Source of the DNA: Hofstenia miamia | Taxonomy: Eukaryota > Xenacoelomorpha > Acoela | Length of the DNA stretch: 43,501 bases | Assembly: GCA_004352715.1 (NCBI GenBank) | Contig: SCFE01000022.1 | Coordinates: 812,465-855,965 of the forward strand | Direction: 5' to 3' | Shown: positions 11,845 to 22,318 of the stretch, piece after piece | Position numbering within the stretch: the stretch's first letter is position 1 | How the letters are laid out: every line of letters begins with the position of its first letter | Notes under the pieces: generated by a model | Told to the model about the DNA's origin: nothing | Database searches by the model: none | What the model saw: only the letters and a program-made list of their open reading frames with translations | Position numbers and translations under genes: made by a program

Positions 11845-12264
11845 CAGGGTGCCCAGCAAAAAGTCAAGAAATTTGCTAACTCTTTCAAAATCGCTTTATT
11901 AAATTAATAAACATAACTAACTGATTAACATTAAACTTTTTAATGTTTTATTGAATATTACAATGAAAGAGTTCAGAGGAAATGTTCGAAATGTGAGCCA
12001 TCACTGTCATAACAAGATTGGAGTCTTAGAGAGGCCCCATGTCGAGTTTTCTGTTTTAAAAAGTACAATTACTTCGCGCTGAAAATCGGTCACTTGCTCA
12101 GAAGTCATAATTAATGCTTATGAAATTATTTCTAAATGAAGCATTGAATAAAACAAAAATGATTTAATCAAGTTAGAATGTTAATCAGTTAGTTATGTTT
12201 ATTAATTTAATAAAGCGATTTTGAAAGAGTTTGCAAATTTCTTGACTTTTTGCTGGGCACCCTG
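11845..12264 (-). mobile_element. 420-bp Tc1/mariner-type MITE with 88-bp inverted repeats
   Basis: The terminal inverted repeats (11845-11932 and 12177-12264) begin CAGGGTGCCCAGCAAAAAGT and differ at a single base. The element is flanked by TA on both sides (11843-11844 and 12265-12266), the Tc1/mariner target duplication. The inside is an internally deleted transposase gene on the minus strand. It starts ATG at 12108-12106 (M-T-S-E-Q-V-T-D-F-Q-R-E) and ends with D-G-S-H-F-E-H-F-L and a stop at 11973, resembling the C-terminus of mariner-like transposases. The two pieces are out of frame. The near-identical repeats imply a recent insertion. Confidence 0.85.
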
Positions 12265-12267
12265 TAC

Positions 12268-12399
12268 GTTAGACTATGTGATTGGTCACGCGTGATCTGT
12301 GTTAGACTATGTGATTGGTCACGCGTGATCTACGTTAGACTATGTGATTGGTCACGCGTGATGTGTGTTAGACTAGGTGATTGGTCACGCGTGATATGT
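12268..12399. repeat. 33-bp minisatellite, four units plus one displaced unit
   Basis: Four tandem 33-bp units run from 12268 to 12399, each starting GTTAGACTA and containing GATTGGTCACGCGTGAT. A fifth unit lies at 11813-11845, separated from the rest only by the inserted MITE. An open frame across the array is only the repeat read as protein. Confidence 0.9.
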
Positions 12400-12502
12400 C
12401 ACATTTTTCTAAAAACGCACGTTCAACCACCGAGATAATTAGCGACGTGACGTGGTTTTGTAAATTTTCTTGCTACCAATCACGTAGTCTAACCGTAGCC
12501 TA

Positions 12503-13109
12503 AAAGAAAAATTTCAGAAATGCTTTCAGATACACTTGATTTTTCATAAAGACATGATTATTCCCTTTATTGACAGAATAAATTCAGCGATGAATAGAAG
12601 CTTTTCTAATGCAGCAAACGATGATTATCTGGAAGAACTGAATTACATATTGAATAGATAGAGAATGTGATCTTGTGAAAAGATAAATTCAATGCAAATC
12701 AATGACTATAACTAACTTTACAGGCTTCGAGCAATTTCTCGAATCTTACAAAGATGCATTTTTATCAACTAGAAACAATTCCAATAATTAGTGCAGGTTG
12801 CGAAACAAGTTCTTCCAACATGATAGCTGGACAATCTTACAATCTTGTAGTTGTTTTTCTCCTCTCAACTCGAGCTGAAGAAATTGATGTTGATGGTGTT
12901 GCACCAAAATTGCAAATAATCATCAAAATATAAAAACTACTTTTGATTAAATTTTTCTATTATACTGTTTTCATTGTTAATGTTTGTACATTTTAGAGAC
13001 GATTAGCAACACATTGAGTGCCTATTATAAGGTTTGAAGGTTCTCTGGATAAAAACGCTTAAAAATTAATATAAAAACTATACTTGTTCTGCCCTTGATA
13101 AAATTATAT
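12503..13109. other. AT-rich region, nothing recognised
   Basis: Only short, stop-interrupted frames are present. I see no repeat structure and no known domain. Confidence 0.4.
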
Positions 13110-13385
13110 ATAGCCTCTCTTACCCGGGCATTCCAAAAAGGTTGACGCTGGCATTGGCTTTACCTCACCGTAGGTGCGGGGATTCGTACAATGACGCGTC
13201 CATCCAGTATTAGTTAAGTGCAGGCGATTGACTTCGGTTCTTACCTTTCCACTTCGCTGTTTGGCTTATCCAGCAACCGCCGTGAGGAGGATATCTTCTG
13301 GGATGATGTAGGCACACTGCGCTCTTCGGTTGACCTGAGTAAGGTACACATTTCTGCAATTCCTGGGAAACCCCAACTGTAATAA
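13110..13385 (-). repeat. Candidate repeat with tRNA/5S-like Pol III boxes
   Basis: A G+C-richer 270-bp block. Read on the minus strand it contains CAGCGAAGTGG (13259-13249), like a Pol III A box, and GTACGAATCCC (13188-13178), like a B box, about 60 bases apart. A run of five T follows about 40-50 bases after the B box, like a Pol III terminator. The segment TACTGGATGG and the nearby ACCGAAGTCAA also resemble 5S rRNA. The likeliest reading is a SINE or an old Pol III-derived repeat. The plus-strand end has a TAATAATG-like tail, which does not fit a minus-oriented SINE, so orientation is uncertain. Confidence 0.35.
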
Positions 13386-13994
13386 TGTAATAATCATATA
13401 ATCATTTCGTAAATCTGCATTGAAATATTAGCTGTAATTTACCAAATCGCATTATGAAAAAACACTAGAAATTTTAAGAACAGCGCGTAAACTTTTTTGT
13501 TCAACACTTTTTGTGAGTTTTTTTGAAAAACCAAAAGGTACACAAAAATACAAATAAATCATTCATAATTTTCTATTTGCTAAACAACATGCCGACATTC
13601 GCACATCGCATCTAGATTAATAGAAGACATCAACGGTATTANTTGAAATTTGCAAATGGCCATCATAGTGACTGAACACATTGTATATGATTGCATCTAT
13701 GCATTACTTCAATGATTGTTTAATATAGAAACATTAGTTTTTAAATACGTAAGATTTTATTCAAAGCTATTAATTTTCATTATGAATAAATCGGCTGTAG
13801 TGTTTCGTTATTTTGATGTCATATCTTGTAATAAACATTACATTATTACTAATACAATCGGTTGATGAAAACATGGAATAGAATCAAATCCGAATGGCAA
13901 TCAAACGATTTACCCAATTTTTACTTAAAAATATAATGTAATTTATGTTTTATTTGTTACATTCTTCATCCCAAGTTTGAGTGCTAAATAAATT
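13386..13994. other. AT-rich region, nothing recognised
   Basis: No domain or repeat was recognised. One undetermined base lies at about 13642. Confidence 0.4.
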
Positions 13995-14249
13995 ATATAT
14001 ATTTTTTTTTAAAAACCTTATGACTGACCACCGTGTTTCCAAATATAAATATTTGAAATTTTGCAGGGTAGTGTGTCTTTAATTTACCTACCCCATGCTA
14101 AATATATTTAAGTTCGAGTGAATACTGCGGGAGCAATGGCCAAAAAATAGGATTTTGGGGAAAGTGCGATACCCGCTAAATGCCTTAGAAATTTCAGACC
14201 GCTTCCCGCCAAATGTAAGGTTTTTGCATTTTCCATAGCAAAAAACGGG

Positions 14250-14253
<4 letters not shown>
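13995..14253 (+). mobile_element. MITE family, copy 1
   Basis: This is one of three copies of a roughly 260-bp non-coding repeat (the others are at 26892-27157 and, reversed, 31981-32216). Shared landmarks in order are ACCTTATGACTGACC-like, TTTGAAATTTTGCAG, AAGTTCGAGTGAATAC, CCCGCTAAATG, CCCGCCAAATGTAAGG and a terminal CGGGAAATATATA. The ends are short inverted repeats of the form TTTCCCG. A TA array runs on from its right end at 14251-14288. Confidence 0.75.

Positions 14254-14288
<35 letters not shown>
14254..14288. repeat. TA microsatellite at a MITE edge
   Basis: A pure TA dinucleotide run starts directly at the terminal GGGAAATATA of MITE copy 1. Confidence 0.9.
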
Positions 14289-14291
<3 letters not shown>

Positions 14292-14340
14292 TGTGTACAA
14301 AGTTTGTTTAATCTATTCATCGTAAAAAACAAGAAATTAT

Positions 14341-14386
14341 TTATGTATACATGTTTCGAGTGCCTCCAATCATCGTCAGCACAAAA
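14341..14386 (-). ncRNA. Hammerhead-ribozyme-like motif of a Penelope-like element
   Basis: Read on the minus strand, CTGACGA (14379-14373) is followed by one extra U and a hairpin GATTG-GAGG-CACTC with one mismatch. GAAA (14357-14354) follows, then a minimal stem III C-AU-G and the U-A cleavage dinucleotide (14349-14348). The strands either side can form stem I: UUUUGUG before the core pairs with UACAUAA after the cleavage site, with six of seven positions pairing (one G-U). Penelope-like elements are known to carry hammerheads with such minimal stem III. The extra U after CUGANGA is non-canonical, so activity is not assured. Confidence 0.55.
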
Positions 14387-14544
14387 TAACTAAAATAATA
14401 TAGTGATAAATACAAATTTTATGATATTAAAATTGTAATGCGTAGATCTTATAGGATATTTAGTCTATGACTTATTTATTTATTTCATAGATTCTTTGTT
14501 TTTGAGAAAATGCGATGTCTTCAGAGTTTGACATATTGGCATAA

Positions 14545-15470
14545 TCTAGACACTCAATTCTTAGTTACATTGGATCTTCTTTCTTAAGGCAGTTACTGAA
14601 CTTGATGTAGTATACTGTAGTTTCCAAGTTATTCTCTTTTCTAATGTATCTTTTCTTAGTTGTGGCTTATTACAAAATATTCTATCCATTTCCGATTTAA
14701 TCATTTTTTGTGGAAATCCATTTCTTACCAAGATGTTTTATATTGTTTCAAATCCATTTATTAGATGTTCATATGATGAGCATGGAAGAAATGCTCGACT
14801 TAAGATGACTTTGATCGTATTTCTTTTATGTATCAACTCACAATGTGATGCAAAAGGAATATAAAGTCCAGTATTTGTAGTTCGTTACAAATTTGTTTTC
14901 AGTTTTAATAATTTCAACATCTAGGAAACTTAATCTTTTATTTTGTTACTTTTCAACTGAAAATTTCAAAGATAAATTAATATCATTTAAAAAATTTAAC
15001 AGATCATTGGCAATCATCTCATTTTTCAACATACAAAATATATCATCAGCATACCGAGTATACATAAATAATTTATTTTTGTTATTATAATCTTTAAGCT
15101 TAGTTTCGACCATATCAATTGCAAAAGATGCCATTGGTGGGCTTAATGGAAAGCCCATTGCCATTCCATCAGTTTGACATTATGTTTGTTCATTGAACAT
15201 AAACAGAACATTTGTGCAAGATAATCTCAATAATGTGCACAAAGTGCTGATTGACATAAGCAATTTTGTAGGATCTATCAGTTTTGCAATGTGATCAATT
15301 GTTTCTTCTACCGGGATATTTGTAAATAATGATTTTACATCAAAACTAACAATGTAATTTTTCGATATCGGTTGTGACTTATTTATTTTCTTAATTTTTC
15401 TAAAAACTCTGGTGGAATAACCGGTTTTAATAATTTGTCAAGATAACGTGCTAAATTTGAAGTTAGTTAC
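14545..15470 (-). pseudogene. Penelope-like element reverse transcriptase relic
   Basis: On the minus strand, S-F-D-V-K-S-L-F-T-N-I-P-V (near 15350-15310) is the Penelope RT motif A. G-M-A-M-G-F-P-L-S-P-P-M-A follows at about 15170-15125. The catalytic Y-T-R-Y-A-D-D-I-F-C-M is at about 15065-15035. Downstream, N-T-G-L-Y-I-P-F-A-S-H and I-K-V-I-L-S-R-A-F (about 14875-14790) belong to the post-RT region. A stop upstream of G-M-A-M-G and several frameshifts kill the gene. The GIY-YIG endonuclease expected next is not visible before the hammerhead-like motif at 14386. Penelope elements insert by target-primed reverse transcription. Confidence 0.8.
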
Positions 15471-17895
15471 ATGTATATATATATATAAATATACATATAA
15501 TTATGTTAAATGCGTTAAGAATTATTTGTAATGAACCCTATCATTTCGAAATTTTAACTGTTGAATTTATTTCAAACCCCCACATTTTAGCTATGATAAT
15601 ATCATGCTTTAATATGATGGTATCGCATTTCTTAACGTTGAACTTGATAGTGATAATGCGAAGAACATTGGTGCAAGGTTTGGTCTTAATAATTTTATCC
15701 AACCCGGAGTAACATAGGTAAGAGGGTGGAGGAAATCCCCTTCAAGACCCGATGAGCCCCAAAATGCTCAGGCCAAATAGGGTTTATACAAGTCTTGCCT
15801 TCATAAGAAGCAGTATGAAAAACTGAGGTTGAAAATTTCACCTAACAATAACGTGCTCAAGAGAATATCTTATACCTTAAGTGAATGCACGCTCATAAAC
15901 ATAGCCAAGGATGGCTGAGACGGCTATGGCTGGCCTTTCTTCGATGTCTACTATATTCTGGAAAGATTCACATATTCGGAAATAACAAACTCATATTATT
16001 GTAAATGACAGGAATTTCTTTATTCAAACAATTTGTAATTTTTAATCAGTACTCCATAATAATTTGTGATAAGTAAAAAATGAAGGTTCAGTAGTGATCA
16101 TGATTTCTAAATTTAGGAATATACTGTGTTTTGTGACAAATACCCAGCCCTGGTTGAAATTGAAAGTGTTTGTGAACATGCAATGACAAATCAGGGTCAT
16201 CAATGAAAAATCTGTGAAAACTGGCACTAGCTTACTGCCTACAGCCAATAACAAACATAGCTTCTTGTTGTCTTAGTAATGGATGCATATTGTACTTATT
16301 TCACTTTTTGACATTAAGATTTGTGCATATATTATGAATATAATATGGAAAATCAATGTAAAATCCCACTGTCATGTGCTATGTCTAGCCCTCCTTTAAA
16401 TATTATTTTTTTCACTGCTTAGATGGAAGTCCTACCTACAGTTAATGTAAAACAAAACTATAAATTGTGCTTATGGGACTAACAAGTGGTACATAAGTCG
16501 TGTTTGTTAAGGTTAAGTCTATTATATGAAGCAGTATGCAAACAAATCGCTGATAAAAATGCATTCGTTATTTCTAAGGTTTTTGCAGTCAAGCATTAAA
16601 AAATTTAGGATATATTTTGATAACTATAATATCCTTACACACAATTGTAAATATAAACAAAGTTGTTGAGTTGTAAATCTAAGAAATTGATAATAACCTA
16701 AAATTTAATGAATTTTTTAAACTCAAATAAAGAAAATTGGTTTTAACTTCTAAAATTTACATCACATAGGTTGCTTTGGTAAAGACTAAACCATATAAAA
16801 GACTGCTTACTGCTCTTATCAAATCTATATGGCAGCTAAACTTTGCTTCAAATAGAATAAAATGTTAAATCGCTCTATCAAATTTAAGCTAATAAGATCG
16901 TTCACCGTGGACATTTTGGCATTCAAAAATCAAGCCCAGGAATTCTTTGCAAAGCCCAATAAGTTGGAAAGATCACAAACACTAAGAAAAATTTAAAAGG
17001 CTATTTCTATGCAAATAAACTGGGAGTAAATACATATTGCATTCATTTAAAGGCTACATATAACTATAGTGCATCGCATGTAATCTATGGATTATACAAA
17101 TAGATTTAGTTTATGTGATTATGTTTATTACAATAAGCTGCTTGTGCCACCTTTATTTTACTATGATGCTCTGAAATTTCGCAAATATTTTCACCTATGG
17201 CTGCCATTGATAAGTGTGTGACCAGCTAATATCTGACAAATTGTCTTTCCCATGGAGACCACTAGTTCTGTTGGATGCCAATAGTCTCCTACTAATTCAA
17301 TTTTACATCTAGTAGAAAAGTAAATCGAGTGTAAATATGAACCTTAAAGACTGAATAATGACATTTTTTAAACAAATCCTTTTGTAATTATGTAGATGTC
17401 ATGAACTAGTCGAAACAAGTCTTAGTTTTTTTTCACATAAATTAAAATAATTTACCAGGAAGCATCTTGTAAACAAAATTTGAATCTGTACAAGATGCAC
17501 ATAAAATTTAGTTGACCATTTGATTTACCTAACGAAATTGAAATAAATTAAATTTTTAATTTTCACAGTCCAAGCTAAATTAATACATAAATGCATTTAT
17601 CCATATACATATAGTTATCGAGATCATTTAACCCATGTTAACGAGTGTGTTAGTAACTTTAAAATTACATTAAGCATTAAAACGCATCTTTTAAGTCTTT
17701 GCAAGTCGTTGATTTCCTAAAATGTGCTGTACAGATGTGCGTTTTAAAATAATAACGCAATATTGTAGGATATGAAACTACGATTTTGTATTGAAGAACT
17801 TATAATAAAACACGATATTATTGTAAAGAATTTATTGTTCTATCAACTAAATGTTACGATTAAATTTTAAACATGTTCATGATAAAGTTCAAATT
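15471..17895. other. No gene recognised
   Basis: The open frames here (15503-15712 plus, 16042-16254 minus) have no recognisable domain. A small TA/ATAC cluster lies at about 15470-15500. The stretch 15700-15960 is slightly G+C richer and may be an old repeat, but I cannot name it. Confidence 0.4.
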
Positions 17896-18402
17896 TACCG
17901 TATTTACCCGTCTATAAGCCGCATCCGTAGATAAGCCGCACCTCGAGTTTGGGATAAGATTTTTAGGAAAAAAAGTTTTTTGAGCAAAATAAAAATCCAT
18001 AAGCACTGAATCAATGAAATATATTTATTTACATTATTCAGATATTTCTTACAACTTTAAAGTGTAATTTTAAGTCCGATTCCTGTATTTAATAATTTAA
18101 TAACTGTAACAAGTAAAGTACTGACGTGTCTTCAATAATAACTAAGAGTACATTTTATTTCTAAATTATAATACGTTCTAATACTTTAATATTGTTTTAT
18201 TTTTAATAAATTAATTGTTTGTCTTTTAAACAAAGATTTTACTTTACTTCAATGTATATTACAGCAAGATCCCGTACTTTAGTTTACAATATCTGTGCAA
18301 ATTAGGTATCTTCGCTAGATGTTTTTCAAGTCTTTCTGTAGATAAGCCGCACTCCCGATTTGGGAGTAATTTTTCGTGGAAAAAGGTGCGGCTTATACGG
18401 TA
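17896..18402. mobile_element. 507-bp MITE with ATAAGCCGCAC subterminal repeats
   Basis: The left end reads TACCGTATTTACCCGTCTAT then AAGCCGCA, and the right end read inversely starts TACCGTATAAGCCGCAC. GTAGATAAGCCGCA recurs inside both ends (about 17925-17942 and 18340-18355). The flanking TA could be a Tc1/mariner-type target duplication. The inside is AT-rich and non-coding; the open frame reaching in on the minus strand (18259-18507) is incidental. Confidence 0.65.
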
Positions 18403-20356
18403 CTTCCATTTTGCGATATTCATAAAAATTGACTTATTAACATTAACACTGCTGTTAAGTCTATGCAAGTGCGTATAGTTCTTAGAAAGTAAGTTTAAAT
18501 TTTGCATTTAATGCTATTGACGCACTATTTAACATGGAAACAAATTAAAACCGATGTAAAATAATGAACGAAACAGAATTATATTTACAAAGCAATTAGT
18601 ATTTTCCTTTTCAGCGAAATTTACACAGCTGAATTTACGAAAATGAATTTAAATTGTTGAAAGCAAGTTTTTTGCGAAAAAAAATGCAGCAACTAAAACA
18701 CTCGGAGGTCCAAATTCAAGGTCATGATGTAAATCAATATTGCTCTATGTATTAATGTGCATGTGCAAAATTATATTTTTTAATTATTAGAGAAATTTCT
18801 CTCAAAATTTAAAAATAATTTGAAACATAATTTGTTCCTTTCAAATGATTAGTACAAAAAATTGGAAAATTATGCAATCATTTTTGAAAATTATGATTTA
18901 AGACATAGGCTACAGTAATTTTAAAACACAAACATAGCATGCGATAATTCATTTCTTCCTGCAAATTTATATTTTGAATATTTTTTAACGAAAATTAAAA
19001 CAGAGTTTTATAAAAAAATTTTCGAAACTAAATATTTAATGTTGAATATTTAAGCGGAATAATGCTTAGCTAATGAAAGTTTTTCTTATTCATATAACTA
19101 AAAATGTAATGCCAAAATTATACTTAAAATTTAGTTGAATTTCAATTTGTAAAAATTTATATTTCATATTTTGAAAGTGTGTTAATTTTTTCCCAGATGT
19201 AGGCAAGAGTAAACCTAAAAATAATTCTAAATAAGAAATTTCTTTAAATTGATGGTAACCACAATGACAAATATTCATTTCTTCTGATCACTACACTGAA
19301 AACTCTGTGAATTGTCATCGATTTTGTCAATATTCCTAACTTTGTCTTGAGACGAGGGGATTGCCTATTAAAAAAATATGGTAATTACAGTCCTTTTCAA
19401 TTTTGTGAAATTTAGTCTGAAACAAAAAATATAATATATCACTTATTTCAAAGCATCCCAGGTCTTTTAAAAGTACTATTCTTATTAATTCTTTGCTGAC
19501 TATAAATTATCAATGCTATTCTTATAAAGAACAGACTGTTCATGCTATGAAAAGTATTAAGACATTCATATATTATTCAGGCTATTCATACAAGGATCAT
19601 GCTATTCTTTTTAAGATTAGTCTGTATATCTGCAAGTAAGAATTTAAATATAGTGAACTTATTAAGAAACAGTATAATACACACTGGACAGGGTAATCTT
19701 ACTAATATCCCTTAATACAGGGGCGTACGCAGGATTTTGTGTAGAGGGGGCATTGTAGTCATGATCAAGTGAGTGACCACCAAATGTGGGGTGAAGGGCA
19801 ATGAAATTCTTGAAAATAGACTCCAGAAATGCATTTCAAGACCTTAGCTTTTAATTTTTTTGATTCTATTTGAATTTTAAGTCTCACTTTCACATGTCTC
19901 ACTTAGCCTTATTCTACACATTAATTATTCATTGGCGTTTTCATATCCTAGATGTCATCTTGAAGAAACCATCACGGATTTTAAAAATTTCATAGTAGAA
20001 TTAGAAATAATTTTCGCTAAAATATATCGAACTTACGATTTGAATTTTCGATGCATTCTGGCAAAAATACCCAAATGTAACATATTTGCAATGTTCCAAA
20101 ATAACCGAATATAGAATATTTTTGCAAATATCACCAGTTTGTAATGTAAATTTTGTTCATTCATAATAGGTATTTCATAAATGTCATCAATGAATGATTT
20201 ACTATTTCATATTCATGGTTAAAGCTCCCTGCATACAGAGAGATAAAAAATATGAGAAAATGTGTGGAAAATCAACTAATAAGTAATAGAGGTGAGGGCA
20301 TGCCATTTTCTATATGCTAAAAAGATCTTTCAAAAATAAGTTTATGTCCAAGCTTT
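18403..20356. other. No gene recognised; possible solo hAT terminus at 19718
   Basis: AT-rich sequence with only short frames. At about 19718, CAGGGGCGTACGCAGGATTT has the form of a hAT terminal repeat, but I found no matching right end nearby and no target duplication. Confidence 0.35.
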
Positions 20357-20566
20357 GGCCTAAGCATGGATGTCTATAACACTACCAGGATGCGAACTGT
20401 GCTTTTCTAAGTGCCCAAAGCAGGCTGAACTTACACTAAATCACAATGAAATTTATCAAACTGTAAACATGTTTACATAACTTTCTCACTTACATTCAGC
20501 CTGCTTTGGTCAATAACCAAAGTCCAGTTCACATCCTGGTAGTGTTATAGAAATCCATGGCCTAAG
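20357..20566. mobile_element. Foldback MITE with 7-8-bp target duplication
   Basis: The element about 20365-20559 starts CATGGATGTCTATAACACTA and ends with its inverse, with arms of about 65-70 bases (including CAGGATG and CAAAGCAGGCTGA). It is flanked by GGCCTAAG (20357-20364 and 20559-20566, sharing one base with the end). The duplication length suggests a hAT-type element. It is non-coding. Confidence 0.7.
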
Positions 20567-20769
20567 ATAAATTAGAGCTCTCAGGCGAACGTTCCCTTTA
20601 GTTACAGACAAGAAGTGTAAATAACACAATAGTCCTAGATACAATTTATTTATTAGAATGAAGTATGAAAGGTGATAAATTTCACTGACTCCTTCATGGA
20701 GTAATCACTGATCAGTGCAATACTTTCGTTTGATAGTTCAAGTATGGCAAAAAATCATTATCAAACTAA

Positions 20770-21078
20770 TTGAACTTTAATAACCATATGTTTATACTTG
20801 TGAGGATTGAAATTATAAGGTCACAATTTGCGCACTCAGATCATTTCATAATAGCTGACAAAATTTCAAGCAAGATTAAAAAAGAATTTCCTTCATTTAA
20901 AAAATCAAAAAATAGAGTACCTCAGCTATACAGTATAATGACATGCAATACAAATTATCAATACAGGTTAGAATTAGCTAAATTTTTGCAATATTTAAAA
21001 CTCCTAACACTCTTGCTTATAATACTAACAAATGTTGCCAGTTTAAATCTTTCTTCTTTAACAAGGTTATATATTTGA
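20770..21078 (+). pseudogene. Possible LINE endonuclease C-terminal relic
   Basis: The 102-codon frame contains A-H-S-D-H-F-I-I-A-D-K-I followed by a lysine-rich stretch and Y-Q-Y-R-L-E-L-A-K-F. That order resembles the S-D-H active-site end of LINE APE-type endonucleases and the linker to the RT. No RT follows. The similarity is short and by eye only. Confidence 0.3.
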
Positions 21079-21936
21079 ACACATAGAAAAGTATGCTCGT
21101 TGCAGAGACACTTATAACTCTAAATTTACAAAAGAATCAAAAAGCAAGTAGGTGTATCAAAGTAAAACAGGCGTCGGATGACCTCTTTCTATTGCTTGCA
21201 GGTTCTATGCATTATCATTAACAACTGAAATTCATAAAAATTACCTTGCATCATTCTATACCAATTATTGTAAAAAATACCAAAGCGCATTTTGAGAAGC
21301 TACTTGGTGAGCTCATACCATTACTTCTACAACCATCTTTTATATAGCAATTAGTTCAAAGCAATGCAATTGGCTAAAAATATAGACTTGAAATTTCAAT
21401 TAGTCTGATTTGCAGTAATTTATCCAGAAACTAATCAATTTTCTAGTTTCAGAACAAAACAAATTTTCAAATTCATTACATATTTTAGCGTCAAATACTA
21501 AATCAGTAAGAGCAGCCATATTTATAGTTTTTACAAAAATGCTAAATTTCTCATTTTCAAACATGCATTTTTAGAAATTTTTCATATTTGCAGTTGCCTT
21601 CCACACAAAATCAAAGTCAAGCTTTCAAATTGAAAAATGATTTGATATCTGAGTGTATATTATGGCAGAAAAAATGAATTTCAACATGACAGGATCAGCC
21701 AGGCCCGTGGCTTGCATTTGAAATTTATGGGGCCATGGCCCTGCAAAGTTCAATAAATTTATCATAGTTTTACTTATATGAAGCTTCACACTTTTTCATT
21801 TAATTTTTAAATAGAATGGCATTAATATTTTATATATTTCAACTAAAACATATATATATAATATAGAGGACTTCACACTGAAAACATGATCAAAGAACTC
21901 AAAAAAATATAAATAAATGTTAGATTTATATATAGC

Positions 21937-22235
21937 AATCATAAGCTAAGAACAAAATTTCAATTAAAATCTACAACTGAAGAAACCAATAAGTCAATTA
22001 CAATTTATCAAATCAAATGGACCTGTGGTGAAGATTATATTGGTCTAATATATCTAATCATTTAAAAAAATGCGGACTAAACTTTGAAACAAAAATATTA
22101 CATCAGACGTCACGATCAAGTAATTTAAAAATTATTGAGAGTATTTTTATAAAATCCTTGCAACCAAGTTTAAACACAAAAGAAGACTATATTTATAAAT
22201 TAAATTTGCCACTTTTAAAATTTAAAAAATTATAA
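21937..22235 (+). pseudogene. Penelope-like GIY-YIG endonuclease C-terminal relic
   Basis: The first frame reads I-T-I-Y-Q-I-K-W-T-C-G-E-D-Y-I-G, a degraded GIY-YIG nuclease start with one of the usual cysteines. After a frameshift, K-I-L-H-Q and I-I-E-S-I-F-I-K-S-L-Q-P-S-L-N run to a stop at 22233-22235, matching the C-terminal end of Penelope proteins. The nuclease would nick target DNA. It lies inside the hAT-like element 21700-22505 and is followed 47 bases later by a hammerhead-like motif. Confidence 0.7.
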
Positions 22236-22274
22236 TTATTATTGTAAAATCTAGTATATTTAGAGGAAATAATT

Positions 22275-22318
22275 TGTAAAACTGACGATGACTTTGTAAG
22301 TCGAAATATATCTCTGCA
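22275..22318 (+). ncRNA. Second hammerhead-like motif (Penelope-associated)
   Basis: CTGACGA (22282-22288) is followed by one extra U and a perfect 5-bp stem GACTT-TGT-AAGTC (22290-22302). GAAA (22303-22306), a minimal stem III U-AU-A and U-C (22311-22312) as cleavage site follow. Stem I is weak: one A-U pair, then a small internal loop, then UGUA against UGCA. The same extra U as at 14372 suggests a family trait rather than chance. Confidence 0.5.

Larger units (their letters stand above)
11803..12502. mobile_element. DNA element with inverted ends and subterminal minisatellite
   Basis: The left end (TAGGGCCACTGTTAGACTA, then TGTGATTGGT) and the right end read inversely (TAGGCTACGGTTAGACTA, then CGTGATTGGT) are inverted relatives about 30 bases long. 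Between them lie 33-bp tandem units that share the end sequence, plus a separate inserted MITE (11845-12264). A target duplication outside 11803-12502 is not evident, so the superfamily is open. Confidence 0.5.

Noticed and set aside
12250-12438. Repetitive protein with four V-R-L-C-D-W-S-R units
   Set aside because: It is only the 33-bp minisatellite translated; the period is a multiple of three, which keeps the frame open.
19718-19760. hAT-like terminus CAGGGGCGTACGCAGG
   Set aside because: No matching opposite end or target duplication was found in the window, so it is mentioned only as a possible solo end.
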